Positions 8,122 to 21,187 of a stretch of 64,000 nt of DNA are shown here, in pieces. The DNA comes from Limnohabitans sp. 103DPR2. Its GTDB lineage: Bacteria; Pseudomonadota; Gammaproteobacteria; Burkholderiales; Burkholderiaceae_C. The stretch is taken from contig NZ_CP011834.1 in assembly GCF_001412575.1 (NCBI RefSeq), positions 1,426,001-1,490,000 on the forward strand, given 5' to 3'. A model generated the notes under the pieces. That model was not told where the DNA came from and made no database searches. It worked only from the letters and a program-made list of their open reading frames with translations. The position numbers and the translations under genes are program-made. Position 1 is the stretch's first letter, and each line of letters begins with the position of its first letter.

Positions 8122-9390
8122 TTAAAAATGGATGGAGACAGCATCCATCACTTCGTAGTGATCGTTGACCACCGGCATCCATCGCCATTTGTCAAAAGTG
8201 GTGCAGGGGTGTGAAATGCCGCTGCCCACAATCAGGCCCACAAAGGGATGTTCTTGCACGGGTGCTTTGGCATCAAAACGTAAATAAGCGTGTTGGTCAT
8301 TCAATGCGGTGATTTCCCAGTGCCCAGGGACGCCCTGTGTGGCCAAGTCATTCAATTTGGCGCGCCAAACAGGGACAGGTAAATCCATGTCAAATGAGAC
8401 ATCACGCTTGCCCATGGACAAAAGTGCCAACCCTGGCTCGGGGCAGGATTGGACGCAACTGATGACCTCCAATGCAGGCTTGAGAGTCTCCGTGAGTTGC
8501 AATCGTTCACCCACACATTTCAGCATTTGTTTGTAATGCACATGGTCGTGGGTCAAGTAGCAGCCCGAACGCAAGACGCCACGGACAGGGCGCCTGAGTA
8601 GCGGCTTGAGATGCACTGCCACCAAATCGAAAATGGCAGAACCACCTGCTGTTAGCAAAACTTCATCGCATTCAAACAAGTCTTCGTCTTCACATTCTTT
8701 GGCGAGCCTTTGCACGCGTGACATGAGCGCTTCAACAGCTGCTTGGTCATGCACATGATGGCAGGTGGCCAAGGACCCTTCGTAGCATTCAATGCCACTC
8801 AAGCGCAGTCCAGCGGTGCTTTTGATGCTTCTGGCCAAGGCCATGGCTTGCGCATGATCGCGGCAGCCTGTTCGCTTGCCATCAATGCCCAATTCAATCA
8901 GCACCGTGAAGACAGTTTCTGAAGCGCGCGAAGCGCGCCATGTTTCTATGGCGTCAATGTGCGCCTGGGAGTCCACCAAGAAGTGCACCTTGACTGCAGG
9001 ATGTTGGCGCAGGAGGTTTGACAATGTGTCGAGATCGGCTTCTTGAAAAACTTGGTTGGCAATGATGATGCGTTCCACACCATTGCGAATGCCCAGACTT
9101 GCTTGAAAGACTGTTGCAAAACTGATGCCCCATGCGCCTGCCTGCAATTGCAGCCGGTAAAGTTCGGGCGACATAGTGGTTTTGCCATGCGGTGCAATGT
9201 CCAATCCGCGGGTTTGGCAAAAATCCTGCATCCATGCCAAGTTGTGCGTCAGCGCGGATTGTTTGAGAACCGCCAAAGGAAATGGCAGGTGGCCTTTGAG
9301 CAGCGACCAGTCTTGTTCGCCAATTTGAGACATTTCAAGCGGGGCAAGGTGACCCGGAAAACCTTTGAAGCTGGCATCGATGAGCGTCAT
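8122..9390 (-). CDS. PLP-dependent amino acid deaminase / D-serine dehydratase-like protein
   Basis: 422 residues. The fold-type III PLP domain (alanine-racemase N-terminal-like, ~35-285) has the Schiff-base lysine at K70 (APHGKTTMSP). The C-terminal DSD1-like domain ends with a SHPCTTFDKW motif, whose His and Cys are the zinc ligands of eukaryotic-type D-serine dehydratases and D-threonine aldolases. It should act in the cytoplasm on D-amino or beta-hydroxy amino acids, releasing ammonia or an aldehyde; the exact substrate cannot be read. It ends 4 bases from the convergent phosphoesterase gene and starts 8 bases after the end of the DUF455 gene on the same strand, so the two are probably cotranscribed. 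Confidence 0.85.
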   Translation of the reverse strand: MTLIDASFKGFPGHLAPLEMSQIGEQDWSLLKGHLPFPLAVLKQSALTHNLAWMQDFCQTRGLDIAPHGKTTMSPELYRLQLQAGAWGISFATVFQASLGIRNGVERIIIANQVFQEADLDTLSNLLRQHPAVKVHFLVDSQAHIDAIETWRASRASETVFTVLIELGIDGKRTGCRDHAQAMALARSIKSTAGLRLSGIECYEGSLATCHHVHDQAAVEALMSRVQRLAKECEDEDLFECDEVLLTAGGSAIFDLVAVHLKPLLRRPVRGVLRSGCYLTHDHVHYKQMLKCVGERLQLTETLKPALEVISCVQSCPEPGLALLSMGKRDVSFDMDLPVPVWRAKLNDLATQGVPGHWEITALNDQHAYLRFDAKAPVQEHPFVGLIVGSGISHPCTTFDKWRWMPVVNDHYEVMDAVSIHF

Positions 9391-9398
9391 GGTATTTT

Positions 9399-10214
9399 TT
9401 ACAAGCCGTTGGCTGCCAAGTAATTCAGTTCTTCATCGTCAAAGCCGGCCAAACGCCTTGCTTCGAGGTTGTAGGGCGATTTGAGTTTGGGTGCATCGTA
9501 TTGAACGATCAATTCGCGGTAGGTGGCAATGGGATCGAGGCCGCGAGCTTGGCAGACATGTCGGTACCAGCGATTGCCCGCTGCCACATGGCCAATTTCA
9601 TCTTCCAAGATGATGTCCAAAATGCGGCCAGCTGCCAAGTCGCCTGCGCTGATCAATTTGTTCTTCACGCCGGGGGATGCATCCAGTCCCCGAGCTTCCA
9701 TGGTTCGGGGCACCAGGCCTATGCGCGCCAAGATGTCGCCTTTGGTGCGCTCGGCCATGTCCCATAACGAGTTGTGTGCAGGGAAGGGACCGTAGTCAAA
9801 GCCCATGCCAACCAAATGCTTTTGAAGCAGCAAAAAGTGTTTGGCTTCCTCTTTGGCAATGCGCACCCAGTCGCGGTAAAAGTCTTCTGGCATGCCCTTG
9901 AAGCGCCACACCACATCGAGGGCCAAATCAATGGCGTTAAGTTCGATGTGGGCAATGGCATGCAGCAATAGGGCGCGACCCTCGGCTGTGTTCAGGGGTT
10001 TGGCTTTGAGGCTGGTGTGAGACACCAAGACCGGCTGGGCTGGGCGGCCCGGAATGTCGCCAGGATCGGCGATGCTGGCTTGGGTGGCCACATCCGAGGT
10101 CTCGGACAGCGCCAAAGTCAGCTCGGCCTTGCGAACGGCATTTTGCTCACGCAAGGGCGTCAGGACGGCCTGTCGGAGGTCGGTCTCAATGGGGGGCGTT
10201 TCAGAGCGGGGCAT
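9399..10214 (-). CDS. Ferritin-like DUF455 family protein
   Basis: 271 residues. The four-helix core carries Glu/His clusters placed as in di-iron proteins: [19 protein letters not shown] and [11 protein letters not shown]455 proteins are related to MiaE-type tRNA hydroxylases and ferritins, but no reaction is established. The N-terminal ~75 residues (before [13 protein letters not shown]) are extended and low in structure. The gene is divergent from the gamma-carbonic anhydrase across a 58-base spacer and precedes the PLP deaminase gene. The DUF455/gamma-CA/hslO neighbourhood recurs in Comamonadaceae. Family call is good; function unknown. Confidence 0.85.
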   Translation of the reverse strand: MPRSETPPIETDLRQAVLTPLREQNAVRKAELTLALSETSDVATQASIADPGDIPGRPAQPVLVSHTSLKAKPLNTAEGRALLLHAIAHIELNAIDLALDVVWRFKGMPEDFYRDWVRIAKEEAKHFLLLQKHLVGMGFDYGPFPAHNSLWDMAERTKGDILARIGLVPRTMEARGLDASPGVKNKLISAGDLAAGRILDIILEDEIGHVAAGNRWYRHVCQARGLDPIATYRELIVQYDAPKLKSPYNLEARRLAGFDDEELNYLAANGL

Positions 10215-10233
10215 GCCCTATTTTAGGGGTGCC

Positions 10234-10239
10234 TACAAT
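10234..10239 (+). promoter_or_regulatory. Candidate -10 element for the gamma-carbonic anhydrase gene
   Basis: TACAAT lies 33 bases upstream of the start at 10273 in the short divergent spacer with the DUF455 gene. No good -35 hexamer is seen 16-18 bases upstream. A CCCTA/TAGGG inverted repeat just before it contains a possible minus-strand -10 for DUF455. Confidence 0.3.
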
Positions 10240-10272
10240 GGAGGTTTTGAGTCAAGGCTAGAGAGGTCTGAA

Positions 10273-10797
10273 ATGGCAATTTATTCATTGGATGGCAAAG
10301 CGCCCGTGGTGGCTGAAAGTGCCTGGGTGGCAGACAGTGCGCAGGTCATCGGTGCCGTCGAATTGGCCGCCAATGCCAGTGTTTGGTTTGGCACCGTGGT
10401 GCGTGGTGATACCGAACTGATCAGCATTGGCGAAGGCTCCAACATTCAAGACTGCAGCGTGCTGCACACCGACATGAACAAGCCTTTGACCATTGGCAAA
10501 AACGTCACAGTAGGCCACCAAGTGATGCTGCACGGTTGCACCATTGGCGATGAATCCCTCATTGGCATCGGCGCGGTGGTTCTGAATGGCGCCAAAATTG
10601 GCAAGAATTGTTTGGTGGGTGCCGGGTCTTTGGTCACCGAGGGCAAAGAGTTTCCCGATGGTTCCATGATCATGGGCTCGCCCGCCAAAGTGGTTCGTGA
10701 ACTCACGCCCGAACAAATGCAAGGCCTTCGCATGTCGGCCCAACGCTACATCGCCAACGCACATCGCTTTCAATCAGGTTTGAAAAAAATTGTCTGA
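10273..10797 (+). CDS. Gamma-carbonic anhydrase family protein (left-handed beta-helix)
   Basis: 174 residues made of hexapeptide repeats (for example [44 protein letters not shown]), the LbH fold of the YrdA/PaaY/gamma-carbonic anhydrase group. The three zinc histidines of the family are in place: one in VLHTD, and two in VGHQVMLHG. The trimeric enzyme would hydrate CO2 or hydrolyse thioesters; many members lack measurable activity. The final 8 bases overlap the TTG start of hslO, so the chaperone is likely translated by coupling from this gene. Confidence 0.9.
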   Translation: MAIYSLDGKAPVVAESAWVADSAQVIGAVELAANASVWFGTVVRGDTELISIGEGSNIQDCSVLHTDMNKPLTIGKNVTVGHQVMLHGCTIGDESLIGIGAVVLNGAKIGKNCLVGAGSLVTEGKEFPDGSMIMGSPAKVVRELTPEQMQGLRMSAQRYIANAHRFQSGLKKIV

Positions 10798-11779
10798 ACT
10801 TCATAAATTTCTTTTTGAGGGCTTGCCCGTTCGGGGCGCCGTGGTTCGCTTGACCGATGCTTGGCAAGAGATTCTCAAGCGCCGTGCTGCCAACAACGAA
10901 ACCGGTGCCTATCCAGCGCCTGTGACTGCCCTTTTGGGTGAGATGTCTGCGGCTGCTGTGTTGATGCAAGCCAACATCAAATTCAATGGTGCTTTGGTCT
11001 TGCAGGTCTTTGGTGATGGTCCTGTCAAGTTATCAGTGGTGGAAGTGCAACCCGACTTTGGGGTGCGTGCAACTGCCACCCTTCAAGGCGAAGTGGCCGC
11101 AGATGCCAGCCTGAGTCAGATGGTGAACCAAAACAACGAAGGCCGTTGTGCAATCACCCTGGACCCGCTCGATCGTTTGCCCGGACAGCAGCCTTACCAA
11201 GGTGTGGTGCCCTTGTTTGGTGACCAGAAAGAGAAGCTTGAAAAATTGAGCGAAGTGCTGGAGCACTACATGCTGCAATCAGAGCAACTCGATACCACCT
11301 TGGTCTTGGCAGCCAACATGGAGGTGGCTGCAGGCATTTTGATCCAACGCTTGCCATTGGAGGGCGTTGGCAATTTGGCTAGCAAGTACGATGCGGTCGA
11401 ACGCGAAGCAGCCTTGGGTCAAAGCGAAGACTACAACCGCATTTCTATTTTGGCCAAAAGCTTGAAAGCCGAAGAGTTGTTGGGATTGGACGTTGAGACC
11501 GTGTTGCACCGTCTTTTCTGGGAAGAGCCTTTGCTTCGCTTTGAACCTTTGGTAGGCGAAACCGGACCCAAGTTTCATTGCAGCTGCAGTCGCGAGCGCG
11601 TGGGCCGCATGATCAAAGGCTTGGGCGTGGAAGAGGTTGAAAGTATTTTGTCCGAACGCGAAAACATTGAAGTGGGTTGTGAGTTTTGCGGTAAGCAATA
11701 TCACTTTGACCCCGTTGATGCTGCCAGCCTCTTCACGCAACCCGACGTCACGCCGCCAACCGGTCCTTCAGTTCACTAG
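10790..11779 (+). CDS. hslO: Redox-regulated holdase chaperone Hsp33
   Basis: 329 residues starting at TTG 10790 inside the end of the carbonic anhydrase gene; no suitable downstream ATG exists before the conserved fold ([20 protein letters not shown]). The C-terminal redox switch has the four zinc cysteines: a CSC pair near residue 266 and CEFC near 300. On oxidative unfolding the zinc is released, disulfides form and Hsp33 binds unfolding proteins. It is about 35 residues longer than E. coli Hsp33, with extra sequence at the C-terminus. Its stop codon overlaps the convergent stop of the NadR-like gene in the tetramer CTAG. Confidence 0.93.
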   Translation: MSELHKFLFEGLPVRGAVVRLTDAWQEILKRRAANNETGAYPAPVTALLGEMSAAAVLMQANIKFNGALVLQVFGDGPVKLSVVEVQPDFGVRATATLQGEVAADASLSQMVNQNNEGRCAITLDPLDRLPGQQPYQGVVPLFGDQKEKLEKLSEVLEHYMLQSEQLDTTLVLAANMEVAAGILIQRLPLEGVGNLASKYDAVEREAALGQSEDYNRISILAKSLKAEELLGLDVETVLHRLFWEEPLLRFEPLVGETGPKFHCSCSRERVGRMIKGLGVEEVESILSERENIEVGCEFCGKQYHFDPVDAASLFTQPDVTPPTGPSVH

Positions 11780-12480
11780 CCCTTGGCTTGAAGCAGGTCA
11801 CTGAACAGGCGATGTTCACAGTCTGCGTCGCTGCATAAATCACAGCGCCAGGCTGTCTTGCCTTGGTTCAATCCAAACTGCGCTCCCTCGCGTTGTGTTT
11901 GCGCTGACTTGAAAGAGGCCAACTGCTTGCCAATGTCCGCACGAAGTGGATCGATGCCTTGTTGAATCGCCATGAGGGCCGCATTCAAGCGTGCTTCATG
12001 TTGGCCATAGATCACCTTGAAAGGGATGCTGGCACTGCTCAGTGCTTGTCGAAGCATGGCATCAATGGGCTCGCGCACATGGGCTCCATCGCGTTGCAAA
12101 CCATCGGGTACCCACGCAATGTCCAAGCCCATGACCAGGGTCAAATCAAATTGAGCCTGATACGCTAACGCGTCGGCATAGAGGCTTTTGTCTTGAAAAA
12201 TGAAATCGCTGTAAATGGCGGTCATCAAAGGACTGGTGTCGGCGATGACCCAGCCTGAAGCAAGGCCGAAGATGCGATGGGCTTGTTCTTGCGCAATGTC
12301 GGCTTGTTCGTGTTGAAGTGGTGTTCTGCCCCGTGAGTCGCACCATTCGCGCAAAACTTCGGGAACCACCGTGGCACTCAATCCTAGAGATTGAAGGGTT
12401 TGGGCAATGCCCAAACTCAAGCTGGTTTTGCCGGTGCTTTCGGCGCCCAAGAGGGCTATGCGAACTGCTTCAGCGCCCAT
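11776..12480 (-). CDS. NadR-like nicotinamide riboside kinase with a cysteine-rich tail
   Basis: 234 residues from ATG 12480. Walker A GAESTGKT is at 12-19, and the chain matches the ribosylnicotinamide kinase domain of NadR (VPEVLREW, ADTSPLMTAIYS, GLDIAWVPDGLQRD). It lacks the helix-turn-helix and nucleotidyltransferase parts of E. coli NadR. It should phosphorylate nicotinamide riboside imported by PnuC, whose gene overlaps it by 11 bases. Unusual is a tail ending in C213-x2-C216-x4-C221-x-H223, which looks like a small zinc knuckle and is not part of the kinase fold. Start choice follows the pnuC overlap; an upstream in-frame extension would run into pnuC. Confidence 0.85.
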   Translation of the reverse strand: MGAEAVRIALLGAESTGKTSLSLGIAQTLQSLGLSATVVPEVLREWCDSRGRTPLQHEQADIAQEQAHRIFGLASGWVIADTSPLMTAIYSDFIFQDKSLYADALAYQAQFDLTLVMGLDIAWVPDGLQRDGAHVREPIDAMLRQALSSASIPFKVIYGQHEARLNAALMAIQQGIDPLRADIGKQLASFKSAQTQREGAQFGLNQGKTAWRCDLCSDADCEHRLFSDLLQAKG

Positions 12481-13051
12481 GTTGAGTCCGCCATGCTTTA
12501 AGGCCGATGTAGCTGAGGATGGCAAACAACACATACAGCAGGGCGGTTAGCCAAAGTGACTTCACCAACATCAAACTCACTGTGATGATGTTGACCACCA
12601 GCCATACCCACCAATTTTCGATTTTCTTTTTGGCGAGTAAATATTGCCCTAGCAAACTGAGGGTCGTGACCAAGGCATCCCAAATGGCCACATCACTGTC
12701 GGTGTAGCGGTTTAAAAAATACGCCATGACAGGCCATGCCAACAGGGTGACGGCCGCAGCTTGTTTGAGTTCGATAGAGTTCAGTTGACTGATCTTCAGC
12801 GGGGATGTTTTCTGCACGTCGGAGTTGGCCGACTGTGTGCCTTTACGCCATTGATGCCAGCCCCATATGGCAGTCAAGATGAACATCACTTGCAATGAGG
12901 CTTCGCCGTAGAGTTGGCTGTTCCAGAACACCAAGCCGTAAAGGACTGAGCTGAGAATGGCCAAGGGCCAGCCCCAATGTATTTCTTTGATGTTGCAATA
13001 CACCATGGCCAAGGACAACACGAAACCGGCCAACTCGACCGGGTCCATCAT
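12470..13051 (-). CDS. pnuC: Nicotinamide riboside transporter PnuC
   Basis: 193 residues, inner-membrane protein with about seven hydrophobic helices. The Trp-rich core motifs NIKEIHWGWPLAILSSVLYG, WGWHQW and NWWVWLVVN are typical of PnuC, a facilitator (SWEET-like fold) for nicotinamide riboside. Directionality is provided by the kinase encoded by the overlapping downstream gene. Translation may start at either of two adjacent ATGs (13051 or 13048), the latter overlapping the ftsB stop. A basic/polar loop at residues ~69-92 is longer than usual. The coupling to ftsB and eno is positional rather than functional. Confidence 0.92.
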   Translation of the reverse strand: MMDPVELAGFVLSLAMVYCNIKEIHWGWPLAILSSVLYGLVFWNSQLYGEASLQVMFILTAIWGWHQWRKGTQSANSDVQKTSPLKISQLNSIELKQAAAVTLLAWPVMAYFLNRYTDSDVAIWDALVTTLSLLGQYLLAKKKIENWWVWLVVNIITVSLMLVKSLWLTALLYVLFAILSYIGLKAWRTQHGR

Positions 13052-13329
13052 TTTTCGATCTGCACGAAAATTTCGTTGGACTTGACCATGCCCAGTTCAT
13101 GGCGGGCGCGCTCTTCGACGGCGTTCAAACCTTCTTTCAGGTCGTTCACCTCGGAGCTGAGTTGGCCATTGATGCGCTTGGCTTTGGCGTTCAACTCGTT
13201 TTGCTCTTTGATTTTATTTTCAAGCTCGATGACAGTGGGAACGCCGCCTTTGCCAAGCCAAATCTGTCCTTGCAAGATCAGCAGCAAGGCGATCAGGACA
13301 GCTGGCAAAAAGCGGTTTTCCATGAGCAT
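13048..13329 (-). CDS. ftsB: Cell division protein FtsB
   Basis: 93 residues (91 if ATG 13323 is used). One N-terminal membrane helix (residues ~6-22, with the conserved IWLGKGG after it) is followed by a leucine-rich coiled coil (~34-65) and a short periplasmic tail. FtsB forms the FtsQLB complex that activates septal peptidoglycan synthesis by FtsWI. Position immediately after eno is conserved in Beta- and Gammaproteobacteria and supports the call. The stop overlaps the pnuC start. Confidence 0.9.
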   Translation of the reverse strand: MLMENRFLPAVLIALLLILQGQIWLGKGGVPTVIELENKIKEQNELNAKAKRINGQLSSEVNDLKEGLNAVEERARHELGMVKSNEIFVQIEK

Positions 13330-13361
13330 TGAAAAGGTCTGTTGGTAAGTATGACAGCAGA

Positions 13362-14666
<1,305 letters not shown>

Positions 14667-14711
14667 TTAAAAATTGTTTATCCCAAAACCCAAGTCGGAT
14701 CATGCAATCAA

Positions 14712-15566
14712 TCACTGGAAATTGTTTTCGAGGAAAGGGTTCTTTTTGGTTACTGCATCAAGTTCCAACAATGTTTCCAGTAGCGCTTTCATGTGATGCA
14801 AAGGCACGGCATTGGGGCCGTCCGACATGGCTTGTGCAGGGTTGGGGTGTGTTTCCATGAACAGACCTGCCACGCCTACCGCAACGGCTGCACGTGACAA
14901 GACCGGCACCATTTCGCGCATGCCGCCAGAGCTGGTGCCTTGGCCACCCGGCAATTGAACGGAGTGGGTGGCGTCATACACCACGGGTGCGCCTGTTTCT
15001 CGCATGATGGCCAAGCTGCGCATGTCGGACACCAAGTTGTTGTAGCCAAAGCTGGCGCCGCGCTCGCAGGCCATGAAGTTGTCTTCGGGCAAGCCAGCAT
15101 CGCGGGCTGCAGCACGGGCTTTGTCAATCACGTTCTTCATGTCGTGAGGGGCCAAGAACTGACCCTTCTTGATGTTGACCGGTTTGCCCGATTGCGCCAC
15201 TGCGCGAATGAAGTCGGTTTGACGGCACAAGAAAGCGGGGGTTTGCAACACGTCCACGATGGCGGCCACCGTAGGGATGTCGGCTTCGGTGTGCACATCG
15301 GTCAGGATGGGGACGTGAAGTTCACGCTTTACTTTGGCCAAGATTTCCAAACCTTTTTCCATGCCAGGACCGCGGAAGGTGCTGCCAGAAGAACGGTTGG
15401 CTTTGTCGTAACTGCTCTTAAAGATGAAGGGGATGCCCAAGGCTGACGTGATCTCTTTCAAGGTGCCGGCCGTGTCCATTTGCAATTGCTCAGATTCAAT
15501 GACGCAAGGGCCGGCAATCAAAAAGAAGCGCTGGTCTAAGCCAACATTAAATCCGCACAGTTTCAT
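14712..15566 (-). CDS. kdsA: 3-deoxy-8-phosphooctulonate synthase (KDO-8-P synthase)
   Basis: 284 residues, a TIM-barrel DAHP-synthase-like enzyme condensing phosphoenolpyruvate with arabinose 5-phosphate in the pathway to KDO, a component of the LPS inner core. Diagnostic segments are AGPCVIESE near the N-terminus, [23 protein letters not shown] and [14 protein letters not shown]. The sequence around residues 11-25 lacks the Cys ligand typical of metal-dependent forms, so it is probably metal-independent. Start is supported by AAGGAAC upstream. Lies 21 bases after pyrG on the same strand. Confidence 0.97.
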   Translation of the reverse strand: MKLCGFNVGLDQRFFLIAGPCVIESEQLQMDTAGTLKEITSALGIPFIFKSSYDKANRSSGSTFRGPGMEKGLEILAKVKRELHVPILTDVHTEADIPTVAAIVDVLQTPAFLCRQTDFIRAVAQSGKPVNIKKGQFLAPHDMKNVIDKARAAARDAGLPEDNFMACERGASFGYNNLVSDMRSLAIMRETGAPVVYDATHSVQLPGGQGTSSGGMREMVPVLSRAAVAVGVAGLFMETHPNPAQAMSDGPNAVPLHHMKALLETLLELDAVTKKNPFLENNFQ

Positions 15567-15587
15567 GGTGTTCCTTGTTGGCTTGAT

Positions 15588-18551
<2,964 letters not shown>

Positions 18552-18590
18552 ACGCTTTCACTTCAAGCAAATTCTGAGCGCTTACCCATC

Positions 18591-19043
18591 ATGATGAACG
18601 TTGACGTCAAAATCTTAGACCCTCGCATGGCCGATCAATTGCCTGCCTACGCCACACCGGGCAGTGCCGGTCTCGATTTGCGCGCCTGCTTGGATGCACC
18701 CATCACCCTGCAGCCCAATGCTTGGCAATTGATTTCAACAGGCTTGTCGGTGTACCTCAAAGATCCCGGCTATGCCGCCATGTTGTTGCCACGATCAGGT
18801 TTGGGGCACAAGCACGGCATTGTGCTCGGCAACTTGGTTGGTTTGATCGACAGCGATTACCAAGGTCCCCTCATGGTGAGTTGCTGGAACCGCAGTCAAG
18901 AAGCCTTCACGATCCAGCCCATGGAGCGCATTGCTCAAATGGTCATCGTGCCTGTGGTGCAAGCACGCTTCAATGTGGTGACCGAATTTGATGCGCCTAG
19001 TGAGCGCGGTGAAGGTGGTTACGGCTCAACTGGCAAACGTTGA
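18591..19043 (+). CDS. dut: Deoxyuridine 5'-triphosphate nucleotidohydrolase (dUTPase)
   Basis: 150 residues (or 149 if the second of two adjacent ATGs is used). The five dUTPase motifs are recognisable: [32 protein letters not shown], the ERIAQMV strand and the C-terminal arm [11 protein letters not shown] that closes over the active site. The trimer hydrolyses dUTP to dUMP and pyrophosphate, keeping uracil out of DNA. Follows coaBC by 39 bases, the same order (dfp-dut) as in E. coli. Confidence 0.96.
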   Translation: MMNVDVKILDPRMADQLPAYATPGSAGLDLRACLDAPITLQPNAWQLISTGLSVYLKDPGYAAMLLPRSGLGHKHGIVLGNLVGLIDSDYQGPLMVSCWNRSQEAFTIQPMERIAQMVIVPVVQARFNVVTEFDAPSERGEGGYGSTGKR

Positions 19044-19056
19044 GTTGTGTGGAACT

Positions 19057-19074
19057 TCCGCATGCAAGTGCGGA
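19057..19074. terminator. Weak hairpin between convergent dut and FKBP genes
   Basis: Six-base arms TCCGCA/TGCGGA with a six-base loop in the 50-base convergent spacer. No clear T-tract follows on either strand, so termination here is only possible. Confidence 0.3.
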
Positions 19075-19093
19075 TGCTCGTTAATCTTTAACT

Positions 19094-19624
19094 TCAGTGC
19101 AACAAGCCGCCTGTGTCTGGCGCATCACCAATTTCAATTTTGAAAAAGCCTGTGCCGCAGGTGCCAGCTTCTTGCTCTTGCTCTGTGGCCATGCGCACTT
19201 GGTTGACCTTCAAACTGAGACGAAGGGCAATGCCAGACAAAGGGTGATTGCCATCTAGCACCACATGCTCGGGGTAGATCTCTGTGATGGTGTACAGCAC
19301 ATTGCGCGGCGCATCGGGGTTGCAGGCCGCTGGCAAAGCGGTGCCCTCAATGGTGAGGCCTTCTTGGATGTCTTTGGGGAAGAGGGCGCGCGGCTCTAAG
19401 AAAAGCAAGTTTTCATCGAAATCGCCAAAAGCATCTTCGGGTTCAAGGTGCAGGTCGACTTTGGCACCTACGCTGTGCCCTTGTAGCGCTTCTTGAATTT
19501 TGGGCAGCAAATCATGACCGCCCACATAGAAAGCCACGGGCTCGTCGAGTTCGTCCAAAACTTCGCCCAAAGTATCTTTGAGCGTCCAGGTCAGTTCGAC
19601 CACACATTGAGAAGTAATATCCAT
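19094..19624 (-). CDS. FKBP-type peptidyl-prolyl isomerase, SlyD-like
   Basis: 176 residues. The split FKBP domain (LTWTLKDTLGEVLDE, then YVGGHDLLPKIQEAL and the late VNQVRMA strand) surrounds an insert-in-flap region (~70-130) that in SlyD acts as a chaperone. DPEDAFG-like acidic loop is present as EPEDAFGDFDE. It lacks the His-rich tail of E. coli SlyD, so nickel storage is unlikely. It should catalyse prolyl isomerisation in the cytoplasm. Convergent with dut and divergent from the ribosomal oxygenase gene, with ~44 bases between starts. Confidence 0.85.
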   Translation of the reverse strand: MDITSQCVVELTWTLKDTLGEVLDELDEPVAFYVGGHDLLPKIQEALQGHSVGAKVDLHLEPEDAFGDFDENLLFLEPRALFPKDIQEGLTIEGTALPAACNPDAPRNVLYTITEIYPEHVVLDGNHPLSGIALRLSLKVNQVRMATEQEQEAGTCGTGFFKIEIGDAPDTGGLLH

Positions 19625-19668
19625 CCCAGAATTGTCGCAGTTTTGAAATCGATTTGAATCAAGTTCCT

Positions 19669-20832
19669 ATGCAAAAAAACACAGCTTTAGCATTGTTGGG
19701 TGGCTTAACGCCCGAACAGTTTATGAAACGCCACTGGCAGAAAAAGCCTTTGTTGATTCGCCAAGCCCTACCTGACATGAAGCCGCTCATCGAGCGCAGC
19801 CAATTGTTAGAGATGGTTGAAAGTGAAGAAGTTGAGTCTCGTCTCATTGTGCGCAAAGGCGCCAAATGGACCTTGAAAAAAGGGCCGATGGGGCGCAAGA
19901 GCTTGCCCTCCCTGAAGACACCCGATTGGACGGTGTTGATCCAAGGCGTCGATTTGCACAATGACGCGGTTCACAGCTTGTTGCAACAGTTTCGCTTTGT
20001 GCCCGATGCACGTCTGGACGATTTGATGATCAGTTTTGCGTCTGAGGGTGGCGGTGTGGGGCCCCACTTTGACAGCTACGACGTGTTTTTATTACAGGCG
20101 CATGGGCAACGCAAATGGCGCATCGGACGGCAAAAGAAGTATGAATTGCAGGAGGGTGTGCCTCTCAAGATTTTGAAAGATTTCAAGCCGGAAGCTGAGT
20201 TTGTCTTGAATCCAGGTGACATGCTCTATTTGCCGCCTGGCTATGCACACGACGGTGTCGCGGTCGGTGAGTGCATGACCTATTCGGTCGGTTTCAGGGT
20301 GCCGCGCAGTGCTGAACTGGCCAGCGAGTTGTTGATGGGCTTGTCCGAAGAAGTGACGGAAGACCAGGGCACCGCCAGCGATTTGCTCTACCAAGATCCG
20401 CACCAAACCGCTGCAATTCAAGATGCCAGCGTTCCAAAAGCTTTGCAGGAATTTGCAGTCCAGTCTGTGGCCAAAGCTCTGAAAGATCCCCAAATTTTGA
20501 ATTGCTTGCTAGGCGAATCGCTCACCGAGCCCAAACCCAATGTCTGGTTTGATGCGCCAGAATTTGATGAACTCCCCCGTTTTGAATGGCCAGCTCAGAT
20601 ACGTTTAGATCGACGGACCAAGATGTTGTTCGATGCAAAACACATTTTCATCAATGGGGAAAGCTTCAGGGCCGCAGGCAAAGATGCCAAGTTATTGCGC
20701 AAGTTGGCCAATGAAAAGACCTTGTCCAAGGCCTTGGCCTCTCAGCTCAGTGATAACGCGGCCGAATTGATGCAGGCCTGGTGGAAAGAGGGTTGGTGGC
20801 ACTGTGAGGCCAGCAGTGCACCAAGCGCTTGA
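19669..20832 (+). CDS. roxA: Cupin/JmjC ribosomal oxygenase (YcfD/RoxA-like)
   Basis: 387 residues from ATG 19669; an in-frame TTG at 19654 is possible, and neither has a good Shine-Dalgarno. The JmjC-like cupin (~85-215) has the Fe(II) facial triad: His and Asp in GPHFDSYDVF and the second His in PPGYAHDG. A winged-helix C-terminal region follows (~260-385). The family is 2-oxoglutarate-dependent and hydroxylates an arginine of ribosomal protein L16 in E. coli; the conserved start MKRHWQKKPLLIRQA fits. A substrate shift is possible but not suggested. Confidence 0.88.
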   Translation: MQKNTALALLGGLTPEQFMKRHWQKKPLLIRQALPDMKPLIERSQLLEMVESEEVESRLIVRKGAKWTLKKGPMGRKSLPSLKTPDWTVLIQGVDLHNDAVHSLLQQFRFVPDARLDDLMISFASEGGGVGPHFDSYDVFLLQAHGQRKWRIGRQKKYELQEGVPLKILKDFKPEAEFVLNPGDMLYLPPGYAHDGVAVGECMTYSVGFRVPRSAELASELLMGLSEEVTEDQGTASDLLYQDPHQTAAIQDASVPKALQEFAVQSVAKALKDPQILNCLLGESLTEPKPNVWFDAPEFDELPRFEWPAQIRLDRRTKMLFDAKHIFINGESFRAAGKDAKLLRKLANEKTLSKALASQLSDNAAELMQAWWKEGWWHCEASSAPSA

Positions 20833-20842
20833 TATATAAAGC

Positions 20843-20848
20843 TATAAT
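20843..20848 (+). promoter_or_regulatory. Candidate -10 element (TATAAT) before a short leader or small RNA
   Basis: A perfect TATAAT begins 11 bases after the roxA stop. A convincing -35 is absent. A start near 20855 would give either a ~85-base transcript ending at the hairpin at 20917-20939 or a ~108-base leader for the small lipoprotein gene. Confidence 0.4.
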
Positions 20849-20854
20849 TCGAGG

Positions 20855-20939
20855 CTGAACAGTGAGAGCTCGAGTGCTTGCTGTTCTGTCAACAGGGTTT
20901 ATTCTAATCTTGATGGCAATTTCCCGGAAATTGTTTTTT
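20855..20939 (+). ncRNA. Putative short structured leader or small RNA
   Basis: Between TATAAT at 20843 and the lipoprotein gene lies an 85-base stretch with GAACAG (20857-20862) able to pair with CTGTTC (20881-20886), an alternative CTGTT/AACAG pairing (20881-20885 with 20891-20895), and a terminator-like hairpin with six T at the end. Such competing stems fit either an attenuator for the downstream gene or an independent small RNA. Based only on structure by eye. Confidence 0.3.
20917..20939 (+). terminator. Intrinsic-terminator-like hairpin upstream of the small lipoprotein gene
   Basis: CAATTTC and GAAATTG pair around a three-base loop and are followed directly by six T. It lies between a likely promoter and the start at 20963, so full termination would silence that gene unless a second promoter or read-through exists. 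Confidence 0.55.
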
Positions 20940-20962
20940 CACTAACTTTAAGGAAAATAATC

Positions 20963-21175
20963 ATGAACAAGTCTCTCGTTTTGGCTGCCGTGATCGCTGC
21001 TGCTGCTTTGGCTGCTTGCGGTAAAAAAGAAGAAGCTGCTCCTGCACCAGCCCCCGCTGCTGCTGCACCAGCACCTGCTGCTGAAACACCAGCTGCACCT
21101 GCTGCTGATGCCAAGCCTGCTGACGCTGCGGCTGCACCTGCCGCTGCTGCTCCTGCAGAAGCTCCTAAGAAGTAA
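20963..21175 (+). CDS. Small Ala/Pro-rich lipoprotein
   Basis: 70 residues. Signal peptide with lipobox LAAC (C19), a short GKKEEA stretch, then an almost pure Ala/Pro repeat region with a few acidic and Lys residues, ending PKK. AAGGA at 20950-20954 supports the start. Such tiny Ala/Pro lipoproteins are common in Burkholderiales, resembling in layout the entericidin or Braun-type small lipoproteins, but no function is known. It is followed by a strong bidirectional terminator shared with bamC. The opposite strand is also open because of the GC-skewed repeat codons; the lipobox and ribosome site favour this strand. Confidence 0.8.
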   Translation: MNKSLVLAAVIAAAALAACGKKEEAAPAPAPAAAAPAPAAETPAAPAADAKPADAAAAPAAAAPAEAPKK

Positions 21176-21187
21176 TTCTTGGCAGTC

